From the NCBI GenBank assembly GCA_041277045.1, contig JBGFSY010000001.1, forward strand, positions 1,240,001-1,304,000: DNA of 64,000 bases, written 5' to 3'. The notes below the pieces were generated by a model. The model had not been told where the DNA came from. It did no database searches and worked only from the letters and a program-made list of their open reading frames with translations. The first letter of the stretch is position 1. Each line of letters opens with the position of its first letter. A program made the position numbers and the translations under genes. Shown piece by piece: positions 61,211 through 64,000 of the stretch. The DNA comes from Reddybacter sp041277045 (lineage in GTDB: Bacteria; Pseudomonadota; Gammaproteobacteria; Pseudomonadales; Porticoccaceae).

Positions 61211-62101
61211 CTAATCAAGCCCGAGTAGGGTGGCTGCTTCAGCAGGCGTAGCCACCTCTCGCCCCATTGAGCGGGCCAGCGTAGCGACATGATTAACAAT
61301 ATCGCCATTGCTCGGTGTACTCGCATCGGGAATGCTGTCGATATAGGGCCAATCACCGAGGCCGATAGAAACATGGCCGCCTTCAGCAATTATCTTCGGC
61401 AGTAGGGGTAGTAAATCACCGCCGTGGTTCATCGCCGTCCAGTGAATATTGCGCTCTTTGGGTATAAACGCGGTGTGGGCATCCAGCCCCTGCACTGTGC
61501 CGGGGTGGGCTGCGGGTAAATCATCTCCGCTCATAATCAGGCTGGCATAGGCCGGTTCTGCAATGGCACCCATCTCAATAAAGGCCAAAAACTGGCGGGT
61601 AAAGCCGACATTCCACAGCGAGGCATAGGGTCTTACCGCCGTTGTTTTTAACTGCTCGGCAAAATGCAGCAATGTTTTGGTGGTGTTGATATATATCGCT
61701 TCGTCAGTGCGAAAGGTTTTGGTGGCACTGTCATAGGCATCGATATTCACCGAGCCCATATCGAGGGGTGCAAAGTGGGGACAGGTTTGTGGATCGCGGC
61801 CCAGCTCTACTATTGGCTGAATACGCGCCGCCGCATCCCCGTCGTGAGCAAAGGCACCGAGAGTCGGGTGAATTAAAATATCGCTGCGTGCCTTGATACG
61901 CCGAATAATGTCGGCGTAGACCTCTACATCATGCGCCGGGCTACCGTCTTCAGCGCGGGCATGAAAGTGCACTACAGATGCCCCTGCCTCCCGACACTCG
62001 GCAGCAGTTTCAGCAATTTCTTCAGGACTCCAGGGTACATGGGGATTGTGTTCGCGCCCGGCGTATTCGTTAATGCGGGCCTCGATAATTAACTTATTCA
62101 T
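61211..62101 (-). CDS. Beta-keto acid cleavage enzyme family (BKACE, DUF849)
   Basis: A 296-residue TIM-barrel protein of the DUF849/BKACE family, zinc enzymes that condense a beta-keto acid with acetyl-CoA and cleave it to acetoacetate and a CoA ester. The zinc/substrate motif VVHFHARAEDGSP and the N-terminal EARINEYAGREHNPHVPWSPEEI are clear; later segments include HPTLGAFAHDGDA, VGFTRQFLAFIEMG and GGHVSIGLGDWPY. The particular keto acid cannot be deduced. The gene converges on fghA with an 8-base gap. Confidence 0.9.
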   Translation of the reverse strand: MNKLIIEARINEYAGREHNPHVPWSPEEIAETAAECREAGASVVHFHARAEDGSPAHDVEVYADIIRRIKARSDILIHPTLGAFAHDGDAAARIQPIVELGRDPQTCPHFAPLDMGSVNIDAYDSATKTFRTDEAIYINTTKTLLHFAEQLKTTAVRPYASLWNVGFTRQFLAFIEMGAIAEPAYASLIMSGDDLPAAHPGTVQGLDAHTAFIPKERNIHWTAMNHGGDLLPLLPKIIAEGGHVSIGLGDWPYIDSIPDASTPSNGDIVNHVATLARSMGREVATPAEAATLLGLD

Positions 62102-62258
62102 TGTGCCACCGGTTTATTATTATGGGTGTTGTGCTTGAAACCATACCCTCAGTTGTCGCTATAAGATACGGGTTCGGTGTTGCTTAAGATGTGGTCGGTG
62201 TTGGCAGTGAGAACGACGGGCAACTTGTTTAAAGGGCAATTTGTTAAGTAGGCAGGGC

Positions 62259-62471
62259 TTATTGTGAGCGGGCCTTGGCGTGAAAGGCTTGTACGCACGC
62301 CTCGCAAATACAGCTGTTGTCGCCCTGCTGGTCGGGTAGTTGTTGTAGCAACTCCCCGGGGAACTCCATACCTTCAGCCGCACACCAACAGTTGTCCAAA
62401 CCCTTTTCCATCCCACAGTGATTGGCCTGAGCGCACAGCGGGCACTTTGTCTTACTTATTGTTTTTTTCAT
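62259..62471 (-). CDS. Small cysteine-rich CWC family protein
   Basis: A 70-residue protein with seven cysteines in a metal-binding arrangement: KCPLCAQANHCGMEKG, NCWCAAEG and CICEACVQAFH. This is the cysteine-rich CWC family (PF14375), whose name comes from the CWC motif visible here. It probably binds zinc. Function is not known. It is transcribed in the same direction as the BKACE gene 157 bases downstream, though the distance argues against an operon. Confidence 0.85.
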   Translation of the reverse strand: MKKTISKTKCPLCAQANHCGMEKGLDNCWCAAEGMEFPGELLQQLPDQQGDNSCICEACVQAFHAKARSQ

Positions 62472-62755
62472 GCTAATAGATCCTGCGGTAAGTTTGGCCG
62501 TGTCAATATTGCTTCCATTATGGGGTTTTTGCTGAATGTTTGTATCACTCTCGATTCATAAGCTAAGCGCTTTAAGCGCAGTGCCGGTCAAAAGGCAGAG
62601 TGCGGGCCAAAAATTGAGTCGTTTTTTATCCATATGCGCCCGATTAAAATTTTTGTAACATGCTGGATCAACAAGCCAGTACATCGGCAAATACACTGAT
62701 TGTCAACGAATGGATAATCAAGCAATCAACAGCCAATAATTAGAGAGATTGTCTT

Positions 62756-63520
62756 ATGGAATATACCAGCCCCAGTGAAGTGATTAATGCCCAGGGTTTG
62801 CGCCTGGTGCTCGTCCACCACATGCCCAGCCCTTGGGGACAGGCCACCAAGGCGATGATGGAATACAAAGGCCTGAGCTTTACCGCTGCACCCTGGGAGG
62901 GCGGTGGTGACAATCTCGAACTCATCGCCTGGGCGGGCAACCATGGCGCGCCCATCGTCGCCTGGAACGACGAAACCCCCATTCATCGCTGGGACGATAT
63001 TCTCTTCCTGCTCGAACGCCTCGCCCCCCAAGCCAGCCTGCTGCCCGAAGACAGAGAGGAGCGCGCCCTAGTGCTGGGCCTCAGCCATGAGATTTGCGGC
63101 CAACTGGGCCTCGCCTGGAACCGCCGCCTGAGTATGTTCGCGCCCATGGTCGCCTCCGGCCAAGCCCCCGAAGGCTTTGTGCTAATGGCCAAACGCTACG
63201 GCTCAACAGAGGCCGACCTGGCCAATGCCGACGCCCGTCAAATAGCCACTCTTAAAGCCCTGGCGGCACGGCTTAAAGCCCAGCAAGCGGCGGGTAGTGA
63301 ATTCTTCGTCGGCAATAGCCTTAGCGCCGTCGACTTTTACTGGGCCGCCTTTTCCAACCTCTTCGACTTACTGCCGCCAGAGAAATGCCCCATGCCCGAA
63401 CAGGCCCGCCCGATGTTTAGCGGCATGGCCGAGACCGTGCGCGCCGCTGTTGACCCGGTATTGATCGCCCACCGTGACCGCATTATGGCCAGCCACTTTA
63501 CGCTGCCGATGGAGATGTAG
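62756..63520 (+). CDS. Glutathione S-transferase-like protein
   Basis: A 254-residue GST-fold protein. The N-terminal thioredoxin-like half contains LVLVHHMPSPWGQATKAMMEYKGLSF, with serine rather than cysteine at the usual thiol position (MPSPWG), and GAPIVAWNDETPIHRWDDILFLLERL with the conserved cis-proline. The C-terminal helical half ends in GNSLSAVDFYWAAFSNLFDLLP, where the conserved aspartate caps helix 6. Bacterial relatives act in degradation or detoxification of aromatic and halogenated compounds. AGAGAGATTGTCTT precedes the ATG. Codon use is strongly GCC-biased, like the SDR array. Confidence 0.85.
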   Translation: MEYTSPSEVINAQGLRLVLVHHMPSPWGQATKAMMEYKGLSFTAAPWEGGGDNLELIAWAGNHGAPIVAWNDETPIHRWDDILFLLERLAPQASLLPEDREERALVLGLSHEICGQLGLAWNRRLSMFAPMVASGQAPEGFVLMAKRYGSTEADLANADARQIATLKALAARLKAQQAAGSEFFVGNSLSAVDFYWAAFSNLFDLLPPEKCPMPEQARPMFSGMAETVRAAVDPVLIAHRDRIMASHFTLPMEM

Positions 63521-63531
63521 CGGGTGTCGAT

Positions 63532-63571
63532 GGCTTTACCTTGGGCAAGTAGTTTTAGCCAAGGTAAAGCC
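63532..63571 (+). terminator. Thirteen-base inverted repeat after GST gene
   Basis: GGCTTTACCTTGG (63532-63544) pairs with CCAAGGTAAAGCC (63559-63571) around a 14-base loop. A T run comes only about 14 bases later (near 63585-63590), so efficiency as a terminator is uncertain. Confidence 0.6.
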
Positions 63572-63803
63572 GGGTCTTTAGGGGCTTTTTTGATATTCTG
63601 TTTGGGTAAAGTGCCCAAGGGGGTTATTCGGGCACTTGCCTTGGTAGCTCCGCCCTATTTGTAGCAGAGAGTAATCTGGAGCAAAAAGAATTAATAGTCC
63701 GGCTGGCAGAGCGCGTTGTACTGCTGGCTGCAGAGTTGGAAAATGCATGAATGCAGCGCAAGTGCTCAATCAGTAAGTGCAAGAAAGGCAAGGGCGTTTA
63801 TAA

Positions 63804-63862
63804 ATGAAAGGCACACCCAATTTCGATTTTTTAAAAGACCACGACGAATTGCAAGGGCAGCT
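63804..63862 (+). pseudogene. Scrap resembling the N-terminus of type I restriction subunit HsdR
   Basis: From the ATG at 63804 the frame reads MKGTPNFDFLKDHDELQGQL, which resembles the opening of HsdR proteins (NFDFLKEHDE...). The resemblance ends within about 20 codons, and the frame stops a little later. No other restriction-modification gene is in view. It may be a remnant left at the edge of a lost island. Confidence 0.4.
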
Positions 63863-63885
63863 ACTTCCCCTTACGCGAGCGTGCG

Positions 63886-64000
63886 ATGGCAGTTTGCGGA
63901 CCAGACATTGCCGTGACTCGAGAAAGTCCTATGTTTCTTGATCCCTCCAATGAGGATGATGCTGAGCTCATTGGCTTTAATTCGCTGGGGCAACCGGAGC
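63886..64000 (+). CDS. Open frame running off the window end
   Basis: An ATG at 63886 (or 63931, MFLDPSNEDDAELIGFNSL) opens a frame with no stop before base 64000. The product is not recognised. An acidic stretch (NEDDAEL) is visible. It may be a real gene beginning here or a chance frame. Confidence 0.3.
   Translation, partial: MAVCGPDIAVTRESPMFLDPSNEDDAELIGFNSLGQPE

Noticed and set aside
63578..63769. 63-codon minus-strand frame near the window end
   Set aside because: It overlaps no recognisable family and lacks a ribosome binding site. The region has several equally short chance frames.

Overview
The window looks like chromosome from a free-living, probably marine, gammaproteobacterium. 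The gltB-gltD-hemE order matches Pseudomonas, and rsgA-psd divergent from an mscS-orn pair resembles the E. coli orn/rsgA/psd neighbourhood. Acyl-CoA, SDR, amidohydrolase, DUF1329 and DUF1302 families are abundant, as in marine oligotrophic lineages such as Cellvibrionales/Spongiibacteraceae. That placement is inference. I saw no rRNA, tRNA, CRISPR array, prophage or complete insertion sequence.

Layout. 1-8.9 kb is housekeeping: end of gltB, gltD, hemE, a degenerate HD-GYP protein, psd, rsgA, a small MscS channel and orn. 9-15.5 kb holds a cyclohexanecarboxylate-CoA-ligase-like enzyme, a cognate-looking acyl-CoA dehydrogenase, a GLYK/Tda10-like kinase, a Prx5 peroxiredoxin and a cyclohexanone-monooxygenase-type BVMO. 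15.6-22.3 kb has a Nudix hydrolase, a small exported protein, a DinB-like protein, a SulP transporter, a crotonase with a BVMO relic behind it, an SDR and an exported YHS protein. 22.3-28.1 kb is a signalling block: a broken GGDEF gene, then an intact three-gene phosphorelay (GAF-PAS-kinase-REC-REC; REC; HPt-REC-REC-GGDEF). 28.7-44.2 kb is a long, almost entirely plus-strand catabolic region: three amidohydrolase-superfamily enzymes, an acyl-CoA-dehydrogenase-fold flavoprotein, cytochrome c, DUF1329 and DUF1302 outer-membrane proteins, a methyltransferase, an MFS carrier, three tandem HSD10-like SDRs and a luciferase-like oxidoreductase. 44.3-45.6 kb is a graveyard of three decayed genes. 45.9-52.3 kb has a Spy-like protein, a DUF169 protein, divergent metE/metR with MetR boxes, a frameshifted SDR and a DUF445 protein. 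52.3-64 kb has sbcDC, an HDOD-GAF protein, an exported chorismate mutase-cyclohexadienyl dehydratase fusion, fghA, a BKACE-family enzyme, a CWC protein and a GST. The last 400 bases hold scraps and an open frame running off the end.

How it works together. The 28.7-44.2 kb region reads as a peripheral pathway for a hydrophobic, probably cyclic or amide-bearing substrate: outer-membrane entry, hydrolytic amidohydrolases, flavin oxidation, SDR oxidation and MFS transport. The substrate cannot be named from sequence. The striking feature of the window is gene decay. At least seven broken genes lie among these accessory enzymes, and several keep both ends but have lost the middle. The most distinctive single gene is the exported AroQ-PheC fusion, which would convert chorismate to phenylpyruvate (or arogenate-derived phenylalanine) outside the cytoplasm.
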